Shown in pieces: positions 17,506 through 26,132 of a stretch of DNA of 64,000 nucleotides (positions are counted from its first letter, which is position 1; each line of letters begins with the position of its first letter). This DNA is from Jonesia denitrificans DSM 20603 (GTDB lineage: Bacteria; Actinomycetota; Actinomycetes; Actinomycetales; Cellulomonadaceae), in the NCBI RefSeq assembly GCF_000024065.1, contig NC_013174.1:1550001-1614000 (forward strand). The letters are read 5' to 3'. The notes below the pieces were generated by a model. That model searched no databases and was not told the origin of the DNA. It saw only the letters and a program-made list of their open reading frames with translations. Position numbers and translations under genes: made by a program.

Positions 17506-18738
17506 ATGACGACTATGGACACTTTCACGCAGCCAAGCCACCCCTCTGGGCCTGGGCAGTTCACAGAACCCGGTTCGTCTCCTGCTTTGTTGCTGTTGGG
17601 ACAGCAGGCCGATATGAACTCAGAACGTGGTGTGGAGTGCACGGGGGCTTTGCCCGCAGCCTCGGATCCTGATTTGGTGGAGCGGGCACGGGTTGCTCGG
17701 GCTGCGTTGGGTGACCGGGCGTTTATTCTTGGCCACCACTACCAGCGTAATGAGGTTATTGATTTTGCTGATGTGACTGGGGATTCCTTTAAGCTCGCGC
17801 GTGAGGCGGCGGCACGGCCGGACGCTGAGTTCATCCTTTTTTGTGGGGTGCACTTTATGGCGGAGTCGGCGGATATTTTGACGTCTGATGCCCAGAAGGT
17901 CATTCTTCCTGATCTTGCTGCTGGTTGCTCAATGGCTGATATGGCTGAGATCAATCAGGTGGAGGACGCGTGGGATGTTCTTGTTGATGCGGGGCTTGGT
18001 GAGCGCACGATCCCGGTGACGTACATGAACTCTTCGGCCGCGATTAAGGCGTTTACTGGGCGTCATGGTGGGACGGTGTGCACTTCGTCGAACGCTGAGG
18101 TTGCGTTGCGGTGGGCATTTGATCAGGTGGGTGGGCTCGATGGTGATGGGAAGGTGTTGTTCCTCCCGGATCAGCACCTTGGCCGAAATACCGCTGTGTT
18201 GAAGCTTGGCTTGTCACTGGAGGAGTGTGTGGTGTTTGACCCTCGTCGTCCTGGTGGTGGGCTCACTGAGCAGCAGATTGCTGATGCGCGCATGATTTTG
18301 TGGCGCGGTCACTGTTCTGTGCATGGCCGGTTCTCGTTGCAAAACGTTGAGGATATGCGTGCTGCAGTTCCTGGGGTGTCTATTATTGCGCACCCGGAGT
18401 GCCGTCACGAGGTGATTGCGGCTTCTGATTTTGTGGGGTCAACTGAGCACATTATTCGTACTCTTGAGGCGGCTCCGGCTGGTTCGGCGTGGGCTATTGG
18501 TACTGAGTTGAACTTGGTGCGGCGTCTAGCTCAGGCGCACCCGGATAAATCGGTGCACTATTTGGATTCCACCGTGTGTTTCTGTTCCACGATGAACCGT
18601 ATTGACTTGCCGCACTTGGTGTGGGCGATGGAGTCGTTGCTTGCTGGGCGCGTGGTCAATCAGATTGTTGTCAATGAGGATGATGCTCACTGGGCGCGTG
18701 TCGCATTGGATCAAATGCTGGCGTTGCCCGGGGTGTGA
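17506..18738 (+). CDS. nadA: quinolinate synthase
   Basis: Condenses iminoaspartate with dihydroxyacetone phosphate to quinolinate in NAD synthesis; needs a [4Fe-4S] cluster. Candidate ligands: Cys in AAGCSMADMAE, Cys in GGTVCTSSNA and Cys in STVCFCSTMNR; HHYQRNEVID, YMNSSAAIKA and HPECRHEVI are family motifs. About 410 residues with an N-terminal extension of some 60. ATG 17506 is preferred over GTG 17488; GGGAAA lies upstream. nadB and nadC are not in the window, but nadE is at 48940. Confidence 0.93.
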   Translation: MTTMDTFTQPSHPSGPGQFTEPGSSPALLLLGQQADMNSERGVECTGALPAASDPDLVERARVARAALGDRAFILGHHYQRNEVIDFADVTGDSFKLAREAAARPDAEFILFCGVHFMAESADILTSDAQKVILPDLAAGCSMADMAEINQVEDAWDVLVDAGLGERTIPVTYMNSSAAIKAFTGRHGGTVCTSSNAEVALRWAFDQVGGLDGDGKVLFLPDQHLGRNTAVLKLGLSLEECVVFDPRRPGGGLTEQQIADARMILWRGHCSVHGRFSLQNVEDMRAAVPGVSIIAHPECRHEVIAASDFVGSTEHIIRTLEAAPAGSAWAIGTELNLVRRLAQAHPDKSVHYLDSTVCFCSTMNRIDLPHLVWAMESLLAGRVVNQIVVNEDDAHWARVALDQMLALPGV

Positions 18739-18808
18739 TGAGAGTGTGATTGTTTCTTGGGGTGGGGCGCTGGGTGCGCACCCACCCTGAGTTATCTGAA
18801 ACGTCTAG

Positions 18809-18814
18809 TAGCAT
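18809..18814 (+). promoter_or_regulatory. candidate leaderless -10 hexamer TAGCAT
   Basis: Ends 7 nt before GTG 18822 and supports that start for the thioesterase. Confidence 0.4.
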
Positions 18815-18821
18815 CTACCAG

Positions 18822-19376
18822 GTGACACGACAGATCGCTCTTGCCTTTGCAACATTTGCTCCTCGTCGCCCGCAACCCGGGTTTGGCATTCTTGACACCT
18901 CGGTATACAACACTCGTGTTCGCCCAGGTGACCTCGACATTTATGTTCATGTCAACAATGCTGTTTACCTGAACATGATGGATAGTGGCCGGGCCCATTT
19001 CATCGCAGACCTGGACGGTTACAAACTTCTCAACCCTCGTGGGTGGTACCCGGTCGTGGCAGCGTCTTCGGTCACCTACCGCCGCTCACTTCTTCTTGGC
19101 CAACAGGCTCAAGTACGCACCCGGATCGTGGGCTGGGATCCACGGATCGTGTATTTGGAACAAGAAATCTACCACCGTGAACAGCTCGCAGCACGAGCGA
19201 TCATCGCGGGACGGTTCTTAGCCAAAAAAGGGGGGAAGGTTCCTGCCCCTGATGTGATGGCGTTGTTTGATGGTCCAACAACAAGCCCAGAACTTCCCGC
19301 GGACGTCGCGGGGTGGGCCCGCGCAGTTGGTGTTGCATATCGTCCCCCATCGCCTTCTTCAACTCCGGAACAGTGA
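18822..19376 (+). CDS. acyl-CoA thioesterase, hotdog fold
   Basis: Single 4HBT/thioesterase-like domain of 184 residues. VRPGDLDIYVHVNNAVYLNMMDSGR carries the HVNN-x2-Y pattern of this class, followed by the long helix and VVAASSVTYRRSLLLGQ. Probably hydrolyses acyl-CoA in the cytosol; substrate unknown. GTG 18822 is preferred (TAGCAT 7 nt upstream, no Shine-Dalgarno); the frame is open to 18750. Followed by a strong hairpin shared with the convergent M20 gene. Confidence 0.75.
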   Translation: MTRQIALAFATFAPRRPQPGFGILDTSVYNTRVRPGDLDIYVHVNNAVYLNMMDSGRAHFIADLDGYKLLNPRGWYPVVAASSVTYRRSLLLGQQAQVRTRIVGWDPRIVYLEQEIYHREQLAARAIIAGRFLAKKGGKVPAPDVMALFDGPTTSPELPADVAGWARAVGVAYRPPSPSSTPEQ

Positions 19377-19412
19377 TGGGGTGGGCGCTCCCGATGACCG
19401 CCCACCCCATCA
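19374..19412. terminator. 14-bp bidirectional terminator
   Basis: TGATGGGGTGGGCG pairs with CGCCCACCCCATCA (loop 11 nt) between convergent genes; the left arm includes the thioesterase stop codon. Confidence 0.75.
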
Positions 19413-19426
19413 CTCCAGGTGCATTT

Positions 19427-20764
19427 TTACCCAAGGGAACGAAGCAGCAACGCCTCTGCTAGTACGACTTTTTCGAGTTCGCCAAGGTGTACTGACTCAT
19501 TGGCGCCGTGGGCCCGCGAGTCAGGATCCTCAACACCTGTCACAAGAATGGCAGCATCAGGGTACACCTCCAGCAAGTCCGCAATGAACGGAATGGACCC
19601 ACCAATACCGATGTCCACCGGTTCTGTGCCCCACGCATCGGCAAATGCTTGGCGGGCTGCCCGCATCGCCGGTGAATCCTTAGGAGCCAGGAAGGCTTGC
19701 CCCATCTCGCCGTCGTGCACACTGACCACTGCACCAGCGGGTGCATGAGACTCCACATGAGCACGCAACGCCGCGAGCGCATCGGCAGGATTTTGGCCGG
19801 GGGCAATCCGCATCGAAATTTTTACGCGTGTTCGGGGAATCAGGGTGTTGGATGATTCGTCGACGCTGGGAGCGTCAATCCCAATGACGCTGATTGCTGG
19901 TTTCGTCCAGAGCCTGCCAGCGATCGATCCTGTGCCCATGAGTTCGGCTGATTCAACAAGACCTGAGTCGGCACGGAAGTCAGCTTCCGCATAGTCAACG
20001 GCCGGTTCCTCACCTGTGACTAGGCCTGCAACCGCAACATTTCCGTGGTCATCATGGAGGCTTGCGATTATGCGTGAGGTGACTGTGAGAGCGTCCAGGA
20101 TTGGGCCACCAAACATCCCTGAGTGCACGGCGTAGTTCAGCACGCAGACTTCAACCACACAATCAACCAAGCCACGCAATGACGTGGTCAACGCCGGTAC
20201 CCCAACCTTCCAGTTGGCGGAGTCGGCCACCACAATCACATCGGCACGAAGATCGTCGCGGTACTGGGTGAGGAAGTCAGTGAACCCAGGCGAACCGATT
20301 TCTTCTTCACCTTCGATGAACAGTGTGACGCCGACATTGAGGTCGTCACCGACCGCCCGAAGTGCGCCAATGTGCGCCACGATCCCTGCTTTGTCATCTG
20401 CGGCACCGCGGCCATACAGCCGTTCCCCCACCTGGGTTGGTTCAAAAGGTGGGGTATTCCATTCAGCGTCAGCACCTGGCGGTTGAACATCATGGTGCGC
20501 ATAGAGCAACACGGTGGGGTATCCGGGGGCTGCCGGGCGTGATGCCAGGACAGCGGGACGCGAACCGCCAGCGGTCACCACGCGCACATCATCCATCCCC
20601 AACTCACGGACAAGAGTGGCAACAGCTTCGGCACTGTCGTAGACCCGCTGTTGGTCAAACGCGGGCGCTGAGACGGAGTCAATCCGCACAAGATCCTTGA
20701 GGTCATCAAGGAGGCGTGGGAACTGGTCGTGGACACGGGTCGATAAAGTCGTTAGGTCAGTCAC
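19427..20764 (-). CDS. M20-family dipeptidase
   Basis: Zinc-dependent peptidase related to ArgE/DapE/PepV. Metal and catalytic motifs are present: YAHHDVQPPG, LYGRGAADDKAG and the Glu pair in IEGEEEIGSPGF. The central dimerisation domain (NYAVHSGMFGGPILDAL) and the C-terminal IGGSIPFIADL with GANESVHLGELEK are intact. Length 445 is normal. GTG 20764 has TAGGCT 6 nt upstream and no Shine-Dalgarno. Substrate probably di- or tripeptides. Confidence 0.88.
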   Translation of the reverse strand: MTDLTTLSTRVHDQFPRLLDDLKDLVRIDSVSAPAFDQQRVYDSAEAVATLVRELGMDDVRVVTAGGSRPAVLASRPAAPGYPTVLLYAHHDVQPPGADAEWNTPPFEPTQVGERLYGRGAADDKAGIVAHIGALRAVGDDLNVGVTLFIEGEEEIGSPGFTDFLTQYRDDLRADVIVVADSANWKVGVPALTTSLRGLVDCVVEVCVLNYAVHSGMFGGPILDALTVTSRIIASLHDDHGNVAVAGLVTGEEPAVDYAEADFRADSGLVESAELMGTGSIAGRLWTKPAISVIGIDAPSVDESSNTLIPRTRVKISMRIAPGQNPADALAALRAHVESHAPAGAVVSVHDGEMGQAFLAPKDSPAMRAARQAFADAWGTEPVDIGIGGSIPFIADLLEVYPDAAILVTGVEDPDSRAHGANESVHLGELEKVVLAEALLLRSLG

Positions 20765-20770
20765 CCATCA

Positions 20771-20776
20771 AGCCTA
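20771..20776 (-). promoter_or_regulatory. candidate leaderless -10 hexamer TAGGCT
   Basis: Ends 6 nt before the minus-strand GTG at 20764. Confidence 0.45.
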
Positions 20777-20817
20777 ACGCCCCCGCGTCAGCGTCTCGTA
20801 GGTCTAGCCCGTTCGCT

Positions 20818-20823
20818 TACAAT
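20818..20823 (+). promoter_or_regulatory. candidate leaderless -10 hexamer TACAAT
   Basis: Ends 6 nt before GTG 20830. With the hexamer at 20771-20776 it forms a compact divergent promoter pair. Confidence 0.5.
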
Positions 20824-20829
20824 GCAGTG

Positions 20830-21444
20830 GTGAGTCTTTTCAAAAAGTCCCCAAGCCAGCCTTCCGCCCCGTCCCCCACATCAGGGGCTGACTCGATTCC
20901 CGGAATGCTTCCGGCAAAGAAAGGCCGCCCCACCCGGTCACGGGCAGAAGCAGAAGCAGCGCGCAAACGGCCCTTGGTTCCAGAAGACCGCCGTGCTGCA
21001 GCAAAAGCAGCTCGGGAGCAGGCGCGCGTCCAACGGGACCTTGAATATGAAGCCATGAAAACTGGTGACGAATCACGGATGCCCTACCGCGATCGTGGCC
21101 GGGTGCGACGCTACATTCGTGACTATGTTGATTCTCGGTACAACATTGGTGAGTATTTCCTCTTCATCGCGCTAGGTTTCCTCGTCCTCACCTTGTTCAC
21201 CCAACTCCTGCCGGCTCAGGTCGTGATCGTTGGGCTCGTCGCCATGTACCTCACTGTCATTCTTGCTATTGCCGATGGTTTCTTGTTGTGGCGCAGACTC
21301 AAAAAACAATTGATCGAACGATTTGGAGACGACGCAGTCATGCAACGCGGCCTTGCCATGTACGCAGTCATGCGGGCATTCCAAATCCGTAAAGCACGCC
21401 TACCCAAACCCATGATCAAACACGGGGAACCACCACGACTTTAA
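20830..21444 (+). CDS. DUF3043 membrane protein
   Basis: Actinobacterial protein of about 204 residues. A basic, Ala-rich N-terminal half (GRPTRSRAEAEAARKRPLVP, then RDRGRVRRYIRDYVDSRYNIGEYF, the family signature) is followed by two helices at about 110-130 and 135-157 and a basic tail. Role unknown. GTG 20830 has TACAAT 6 nt upstream; an adjacent GTG is at 20827. Confidence 0.8.
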   Translation: MSLFKKSPSQPSAPSPTSGADSIPGMLPAKKGRPTRSRAEAEAARKRPLVPEDRRAAAKAAREQARVQRDLEYEAMKTGDESRMPYRDRGRVRRYIRDYVDSRYNIGEYFLFIALGFLVLTLFTQLLPAQVVIVGLVAMYLTVILAIADGFLLWRRLKKQLIERFGDDAVMQRGLAMYAVMRAFQIRKARLPKPMIKHGEPPRL

Positions 21445-21492
21445 CGTGTCAGCCACACCCTATGAGAACGTGCACACGATGGCCTGGTGACC

Positions 21493-21498
21493 TAGGGT
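21493..21498 (+). promoter_or_regulatory. candidate leaderless -10 hexamer TAGGGT
   Basis: Ends 6 nt before ATG 21505. Confidence 0.4.
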
Positions 21499-21504
21499 GA
21501 AGGT

Positions 21505-22506
21505 ATGCGACACGTACATTTAGGCAACTCAGGTCTCAAAATCTCCGAGATCATTTACGGTAACTGGCTGACCCACGCATCCCAAGTGGAAAATGAGCAA
21601 GCTCGACGCTGCGTTTCCGCTGCACTGGACGCAGGGATCACCACGTTCGACACCGCCGACACCTACGCAAACACCCAAGCTGAGGTCGTTCTCGGCGAAG
21701 CCCTTGCTGGGCAACGCCGCGAATCACTGGAAATCCTCACCAAGGTGTACTGGCCAACTGGCCCCATGGGTCCCAATGACACCGGCCTGTCCCGCAAACA
21801 CATCATGGAATCCATCAACGGATCACTCACCCGCCTGGGCACCGACTATGTCGACCTGTACCAGGCCCACCGCTATGACCACTCCACACCGTTGGAAGAA
21901 ACAATGATCGCGTTTGCGGACATTGTTCGGTCAGGCAAAGCGCTCTACATCGGGGTGTCCGAATGGACCGCTGAACAAATCACCGAAGGACACCGGTACG
22001 CCAAGGAACTGGGCTTCCAGCTCATCTCCTCCCAACCGCAATACAACATGTTGTGGCGCGTCATCGAAGACAAAGTCGTCCCGACCAGCCAAGAGCTTGG
22101 CCTGTCCCAAATTGTGTGGTCGCCGCTTGCACAAGGCATCCTGACCGGGAAATACCTGCCAGGCCAGGACTACCCAGAAGGCTCACGAGCTGCCAGTGAT
22201 TCTGTGTCACGGTTCATCCGGTCCATGATGAACGACGACGTTCTCACCCGAGTTCAACAACTCGCCCCCATTGCCAAGGACCTCAACTTGTCCATGGCTC
22301 AACTGGGTGTCGCATGGGTGTTGCAGAACCCCAACGTCGCTGCCGCGATCATCGGTGCGTCCCGCCCAGAACAAGTGGAAGAGAACGTTGCAGCATCCGG
22401 GGTGGAGATCCCGGCTGATGTGATGACTCAAATCGATGACGTTCTCGGCGAGGTTGTTGTGCGTGACCCCAACCGCACCTGGGAAGACCAACCAAAACAG
22501 CGCTAA
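21505..22506 (+). CDS. aldo/keto reductase
   Basis: NADPH-dependent oxidoreductase with a TIM-barrel fold, close to the voltage-gated potassium channel beta-subunit group (YghZ/Tas type). Catalytic Asp and Tyr are in FDTADTYANTQAEVVLGEAL, Lys in LEILTKVYWP and His in DYVDLYQAHRYD; cofactor motif IIGASRPEQVEENV near the end. Length 333 is normal. Stands as a single gene. Physiological substrate unknown. Confidence 0.9.
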   Translation: MRHVHLGNSGLKISEIIYGNWLTHASQVENEQARRCVSAALDAGITTFDTADTYANTQAEVVLGEALAGQRRESLEILTKVYWPTGPMGPNDTGLSRKHIMESINGSLTRLGTDYVDLYQAHRYDHSTPLEETMIAFADIVRSGKALYIGVSEWTAEQITEGHRYAKELGFQLISSQPQYNMLWRVIEDKVVPTSQELGLSQIVWSPLAQGILTGKYLPGQDYPEGSRAASDSVSRFIRSMMNDDVLTRVQQLAPIAKDLNLSMAQLGVAWVLQNPNVAAAIIGASRPEQVEENVAASGVEIPADVMTQIDDVLGEVVVRDPNRTWEDQPKQR

Positions 22507-22521
22507 CTCACACGACGTTGA

Positions 22522-22545
22522 GGCGGTCACCTCATGGTGGCCGCC
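22522..22545. terminator. 10-bp hairpin between convergent aldo/keto reductase and pyrD
   Basis: GGCGGTCACC / GGTGGCCGCC (one G-T pair) with loop TCAT, followed by CCAACTGTCTTG. Confidence 0.55.
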
Positions 22546-22605
22546 CCAACTGTCTTGTCACATCTTTTTGCTCTCTTCGCGCAGTGAGCCCGGCAGGTCG
22601 GTACC

Positions 22606-23652
22606 TTACCGGGTTCCCAAGAGTGCCTTGTTCATCCGTGCAGCCCACAAGGGGCCATGGTAAACAAAACCGGTATATCCCTGAACCAGGGTCGCACCAG
22701 CATCAAAGTAGGCGTGCGCATCGGCTGGGGTACTAATACCACCAACACCCATGATCATGGGCCCCTCCCCCAGTTCGGTGCGCAGCATGCGCACCACCTC
22801 AACGCCACGCTGACGTTCTGGTGGCCCTGACAGTCCACCAGGCCCACGATCATGGTTAATCGTTGTGTTCACAGCAACCACACCCGCAAGATCCAACTCA
22901 CTGGCAAGACGTGCAACCCGGATCACATCATCATCAGCTAAATCTGGGGCGATCTTGACAAGCAGCGGTACCGACGGCAACCCGTGTGCTTCTCGTGCCC
23001 GTTGCGCTGCATCTTTTGTTGCCTGAAGAATCGGACGCAACGATTCCACCGCTTGGAGATCCCTGAGACCAGGAGTGTTCGGAGACGACACATTGACCAC
23101 AAGATAATCGGCGTATGGGGCAAGCAACGCAGCGCTTGTCGCGTAATCTGCTGGGGCTTCCTGTGCTGGGGTCACCTTCGACTTACCAATATTGACCCCA
23201 AGGAACACAGCTCGACCTCGCCTTGTCGAACGCAACCGGCTCAAAATGCGTGCCACCTGTGCAGCACCCACGTTGTTAAATCCCATCCGGTTACGCAACG
23301 CTTGATCATCGAGTTCGCGCCACACCCGTGGTTTGTCATTACCTGGCTGGGCAACAGCGGTCACAGTACCGATCTCAACAAAACCGAATCCGAGCATCGT
23401 CAGGCCCAACACGGCGCGCGCGTCCTTGTCGAACCCCCCGGCCAGCCCAAACGGTGCGGGGACACTCCGGCCTGCAAAGCTCACTCGACGCGACTCCAAC
23501 GTGGGATCGGTCAAGTACCCGGCCAATGCTCGTTGCACCCCGTGGGAAATCACCGGGATCCGCCCAGCAATCGTGATCCCTCGGTGCACAAGCGTGTGCG
23601 CAACTTCGGGGTCCATTTTTTGGAAAAGGTGGCGGAAAATAAAGCGGTACAT
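22606..23652 (-). CDS. pyrD: dihydroorotate dehydrogenase (quinone), class 2
   Basis: Membrane-associated flavoenzyme of pyrimidine synthesis that passes electrons to quinone. MYRFIFRHLFQKMDPEVAHTLVHR is the class 2 N-terminal amphipathic helix; FGLAGGFDKDA, NRMGFNN, VVNVSSPNTPGLRDLQ with the catalytic Ser, and IMGVGGISTPADAHAYFDAGATLVQGYTGF (FMN phosphate site) are all seen. ATG 23652 is chosen by homology; ATG 23658 directly after the upstream stop is also possible. Third gene of a leftward operon with two membrane proteins. Confidence 0.9.
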   Translation of the reverse strand: MYRFIFRHLFQKMDPEVAHTLVHRGITIAGRIPVISHGVQRALAGYLTDPTLESRRVSFAGRSVPAPFGLAGGFDKDARAVLGLTMLGFGFVEIGTVTAVAQPGNDKPRVWRELDDQALRNRMGFNNVGAAQVARILSRLRSTRRGRAVFLGVNIGKSKVTPAQEAPADYATSAALLAPYADYLVVNVSSPNTPGLRDLQAVESLRPILQATKDAAQRAREAHGLPSVPLLVKIAPDLADDDVIRVARLASELDLAGVVAVNTTINHDRGPGGLSGPPERQRGVEVVRMLRTELGEGPMIMGVGGISTPADAHAYFDAGATLVQGYTGFVYHGPLWAARMNKALLGTR

Positions 23653-23662
23653 CGTCATCCCA

Positions 23663-24127
23663 TCAGTGATCTGCGTGAGTACGCCGAAGCCACCATATAC
23701 CAACCAGGGGCAAGACTAGTGGGACGTATCCATACCCTTGGCCGAAGCCAGACCACACGGTGGCGTCTGGGAAGTTCCCAGGTAAAACCACACTCACCAC
23801 ACCGACACTCACCACTCCAACGAGCTCAAAAATGACTGCCGCCCAGGCGATCAGACGCCACCGTGGAGTTCCTTTGGCCAAAGCCAGCGTCGCGAGGATA
23901 TAAATAATCCCTGCACACAGTGACAAACTGTATGCGAGTGGGGCTTGTGCCCCATGGTCGAGGAGCTGCCATGTGGCTCGTGCCGTTGCTGCAACAGCAA
24001 GAATCGCATACACCGTCACCACAACCCGCCCAAACCCGCGGCCGCTGCCCCCCGTGCGCGGATCATTCTCCGGTTCTTGAGTGTCAAGTTTCTGGGCGAG
24101 ACGGTTCATCAACTGCGACCATGCCAC
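23663..24127 (-). CDS. hypothetical four-helix membrane protein
   Basis: About 154 residues, unrecognised. After a charged N-terminal stretch it has hydrophobic segments at about 37-57, 66-88, 95-115 and 125-148. GTG 24127 is chosen because it follows the upstream stop by 2 nt and has GGGGGG 7 nt before it; ATG 24142 would overlap the upstream gene. It lies between another small membrane protein and pyrD. Confidence 0.6.
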   Translation of the reverse strand: MAWSQLMNRLAQKLDTQEPENDPRTGGSGRGFGRVVVTVYAILAVAATARATWQLLDHGAQAPLAYSLSLCAGIIYILATLALAKGTPRWRLIAWAAVIFELVGVVSVGVVSVVLPGNFPDATVWSGFGQGYGYVPLVLPLVGIWWLRRTHADH

Positions 24128-24129
24128 GA

Positions 24130-24486
24130 TTATGCCCCCCATAGTTGAAGCAACCGCCACTGCAAAAACACCACGGTGAATGCAGCGACGGCCAGCACCA
24201 CCGAACTCCATTTTGTGCGCTCAGCGAACGCCCACAATGCGGCAACAGGCAGGATCAGCAATGTGGTGATGACATACCCCCAGTATTCCCAAACAATAAT
24301 GTCGCGGTGCGTGACAATGAGAACGACAGCGGCGCTCACTGTTTGGATGATAAGAAGCCCCTCCACCACGGCCGCCGCCCACAATTGGCGCAGGATCACC
24401 GCGCGGTCGCGGGCAACGAAAATGCACGCCCACACCAGAACAACAACAGCGGCAACGAAAATAGCAAGACTGAGCGGCAGGAACAC
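24130..24486 (-). CDS. hypothetical small membrane protein
   Basis: 118 residues, almost entirely hydrophobic with four predicted helices (about 4-24, 34-58, 66-85, 92-114) and short charged turns such as VARDRAV and AERTKW. Not recognised. First gene of the operon that ends with pyrD; GTG 24486 has TACGCT 7 nt upstream and no Shine-Dalgarno. May be a small membrane subunit, but no function can be assigned. Confidence 0.65.
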   Translation of the reverse strand: MFLPLSLAIFVAAVVVLVWACIFVARDRAVILRQLWAAAVVEGLLIIQTVSAAVVLIVTHRDIIVWEYWGYVITTLLILPVAALWAFAERTKWSSVVLAVAAFTVVFLQWRLLQLWGA

Positions 24487-24493
24487 GCCTTAG

Positions 24494-24499
24494 AGCGTA
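24494..24499 (-). promoter_or_regulatory. candidate leaderless -10 hexamer TACGCT
   Basis: Ends 7 nt before the minus-strand GTG at 24486; likely promoter of the operon ending with pyrD. Confidence 0.4.
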
Positions 24500-24528
24500 C
24501 CCGATCGTTCTGGCAATGGTAGGGGCGG

Positions 24529-24534
24529 TAAGAT
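24529..24534 (+). promoter_or_regulatory. candidate leaderless -10 hexamer TAAGAT
   Basis: Ends 6 nt before GTG 24541 of pepA, which lacks a Shine-Dalgarno sequence. Confidence 0.5.
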
Positions 24535-24540
24535 CACCAT

Positions 24541-26013
24541 GTGGCTGAAATAACTCTGACTACCAAAGACCTATCCGCTGTGTCCACGGACGTTCTCGTT
24601 CTTGGCGTCGACACGATCGATGACACCCCAACGATCGTTGGTCCCACCACTTTTGACACCGCAACCCTTGGTGACATCAACTTGCGTGCTCTTGGTGCCA
24701 GTGCCAAGGCTGACAGTGTGGTGCGTATTCCCGCTCCGCGTGGATTTGCTGCTCGCACGCTGGCTTTTGTGGGGCTTGGCGATGCGCCCTATGGCCGTGA
24801 AGAACAGTTGCGACGGGCAGCTGGCTCCGCTACCCGTCAAATCACTGGCGTTGATTCGTTGGTCGTGGCATTACCTACTACTGAGGAATCTGAGGTCATC
24901 GCGGTTGCTGAAGGCGCACTGTTTGGCTCCTACACGTACACCGTGTACCGGTCAGAACAGCCTGGAACCACGGTTCCGGCGTCACGGGTGGAAATTGCCA
25001 CCCCGCTGGCTCGGCAGGCTGTTGTCAAAAAGGCGCTGCCGAAGGTGAAGGCTGTTGCGCAGGCGGTTCACCGCACCCGCGACTTGGTCAACATGCCTCC
25101 CAACGATTTGTTCCCTGCAGCGTTCGCTGATGCAGCGAAGTCGGCTGTGAAAGGAACAGGCGTCAAAGTTCAGGTCCTTGACGATAAAGCCCTTGCTGCT
25201 GGTGGCTATGGCGGGATTCTTGCGGTAGGGCAGGGTTCTTCGCGTGGCCCACGTTTGGTGAAGTTGTCGTGGACACCAGCCAAAGCTGGGAAAAAGGTTG
25301 CTTTGGTTGGTAAGGGCATCACCTTTGACACTGGTGGTATCTCCTTGAAGCCCGCTGCAGGTATGGAAGCGATGAAGTCTGACATGGCTGGTGCTGCCGC
25401 TGTGTTGTCGACGGTGGTTGCTGCCGCCCAGTTGTCCTTGCCCGTGTCTGTCACCGCGTACTTGTGCTTGGCGGAGAACATGCCCTCTGGTAGTGCCTCT
25501 CGCCCCTCTGATGTGATTACGATGCGTGGCGGCAAGACTGTAGAGATTTTGAACACTGATGCTGAGGGCCGTCTGGTCATGGCTGATGGATTGGTGAGCG
25601 CGACTGAAGACAACCCCGATCTCATTGTGGATATCGCCACGCTCACTGGCGCTCAGATGATTGCGCTGGGTAACCGTGTTGCTGCTGTCATGGGAACTGA
25701 TGCGGCCGTGGAAGAGGTCCTTGCAGCGGGAACTGACAGTGGGGAGGCCTTGTGGCCAATGCCGCTTCCCGCTGAGTTGCGCCCATCACTGGATTCGCAC
25801 GTTGCTGACATTGCGAACATGGGGCAACGCTATGGTGGCATGCTTGTTGCCGGCCATTTCTTGAAAGAGTTCACTGGTGACCGCCCCTGGGCTCACATTG
25901 ACATCGCAGGCCCTTCATTCAACGAGCAAAGCCCCCATGGGTACACCAGCAAGGGTGGTACTGGGTTTGGTGTGCGCACCTTGTTGGCGTTGCTTGAGGA
26001 CTATTCCCGGTAG
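24541..26013 (+). CDS. pepA: leucyl aminopeptidase (M17)
   Basis: Two-zinc cytosolic aminopeptidase removing N-terminal residues. The C-terminal catalytic domain has VGKGITFDTGGISLKP (metal Lys and Asp), MKSDMAGAAAVL, and the M17 signature NTDAEGRLVMADGL with Asp and Glu ligands and the catalytic Arg. The N-terminal domain (1-170) is less conserved, as usual. Length 490 is normal. A strong terminator follows, and the 3' half of that terminator is part of the 81-bp repeat flanking the accessory island. Confidence 0.93.
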   Translation: MAEITLTTKDLSAVSTDVLVLGVDTIDDTPTIVGPTTFDTATLGDINLRALGASAKADSVVRIPAPRGFAARTLAFVGLGDAPYGREEQLRRAAGSATRQITGVDSLVVALPTTEESEVIAVAEGALFGSYTYTVYRSEQPGTTVPASRVEIATPLARQAVVKKALPKVKAVAQAVHRTRDLVNMPPNDLFPAAFADAAKSAVKGTGVKVQVLDDKALAAGGYGGILAVGQGSSRGPRLVKLSWTPAKAGKKVALVGKGITFDTGGISLKPAAGMEAMKSDMAGAAAVLSTVVAAAQLSLPVSVTAYLCLAENMPSGSASRPSDVITMRGGKTVEILNTDAEGRLVMADGLVSATEDNPDLIVDIATLTGAQMIALGNRVAAVMGTDAAVEEVLAAGTDSGEALWPMPLPAELRPSLDSHVADIANMGQRYGGMLVAGHFLKEFTGDRPWAHIDIAGPSFNEQSPHGYTSKGGTGFGVRTLLALLEDYSR

Positions 26014-26024
26014 GCAGACACAAA

Positions 26025-26066
26025 GGACGGGTGGTGAGGCGGGTTTCCCGTCCTCACCACCCGTCC
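26025..26066 (+). terminator. terminator of pepA
   Basis: 15-bp perfect stem GGACGGGTGGTGAGG / CCTCACCACCCGTCC with a 12-nt loop, followed by TATCTTTCG. The right arm lies inside direct repeat copy 1 and is found again, without its partner arm, in copy 2. Confidence 0.8.
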
Positions 26067-26125
26067 TATCTTTCGCGACCAACACGGTCAAGGCCGCAGG
26101 TTTTGTGGTGAGTGTCGATGCGCGG
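26045..26125 (+). repeat. 81-bp direct repeat, copy 1 (left end of accessory island)
   Basis: Matches 30392-30472 at 80 of 81 positions; the single difference is ACC/ACT in the GCGAC(C/T)AACACGG segment. Sequence diverges at once on both sides. It starts inside the pepA terminator loop. The pair encloses a GC-rich segment of about 4.3 kb. Confidence 0.95.
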
Positions 26126-26132
26126 TAGATCG

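Noticed and set aside
22984-23835. 283-codon plus-strand open frame
   Set aside because: Antisense to pyrD and its upstream neighbour; no family-like motif, rich in Arg, Pro and His as expected of a shadow.
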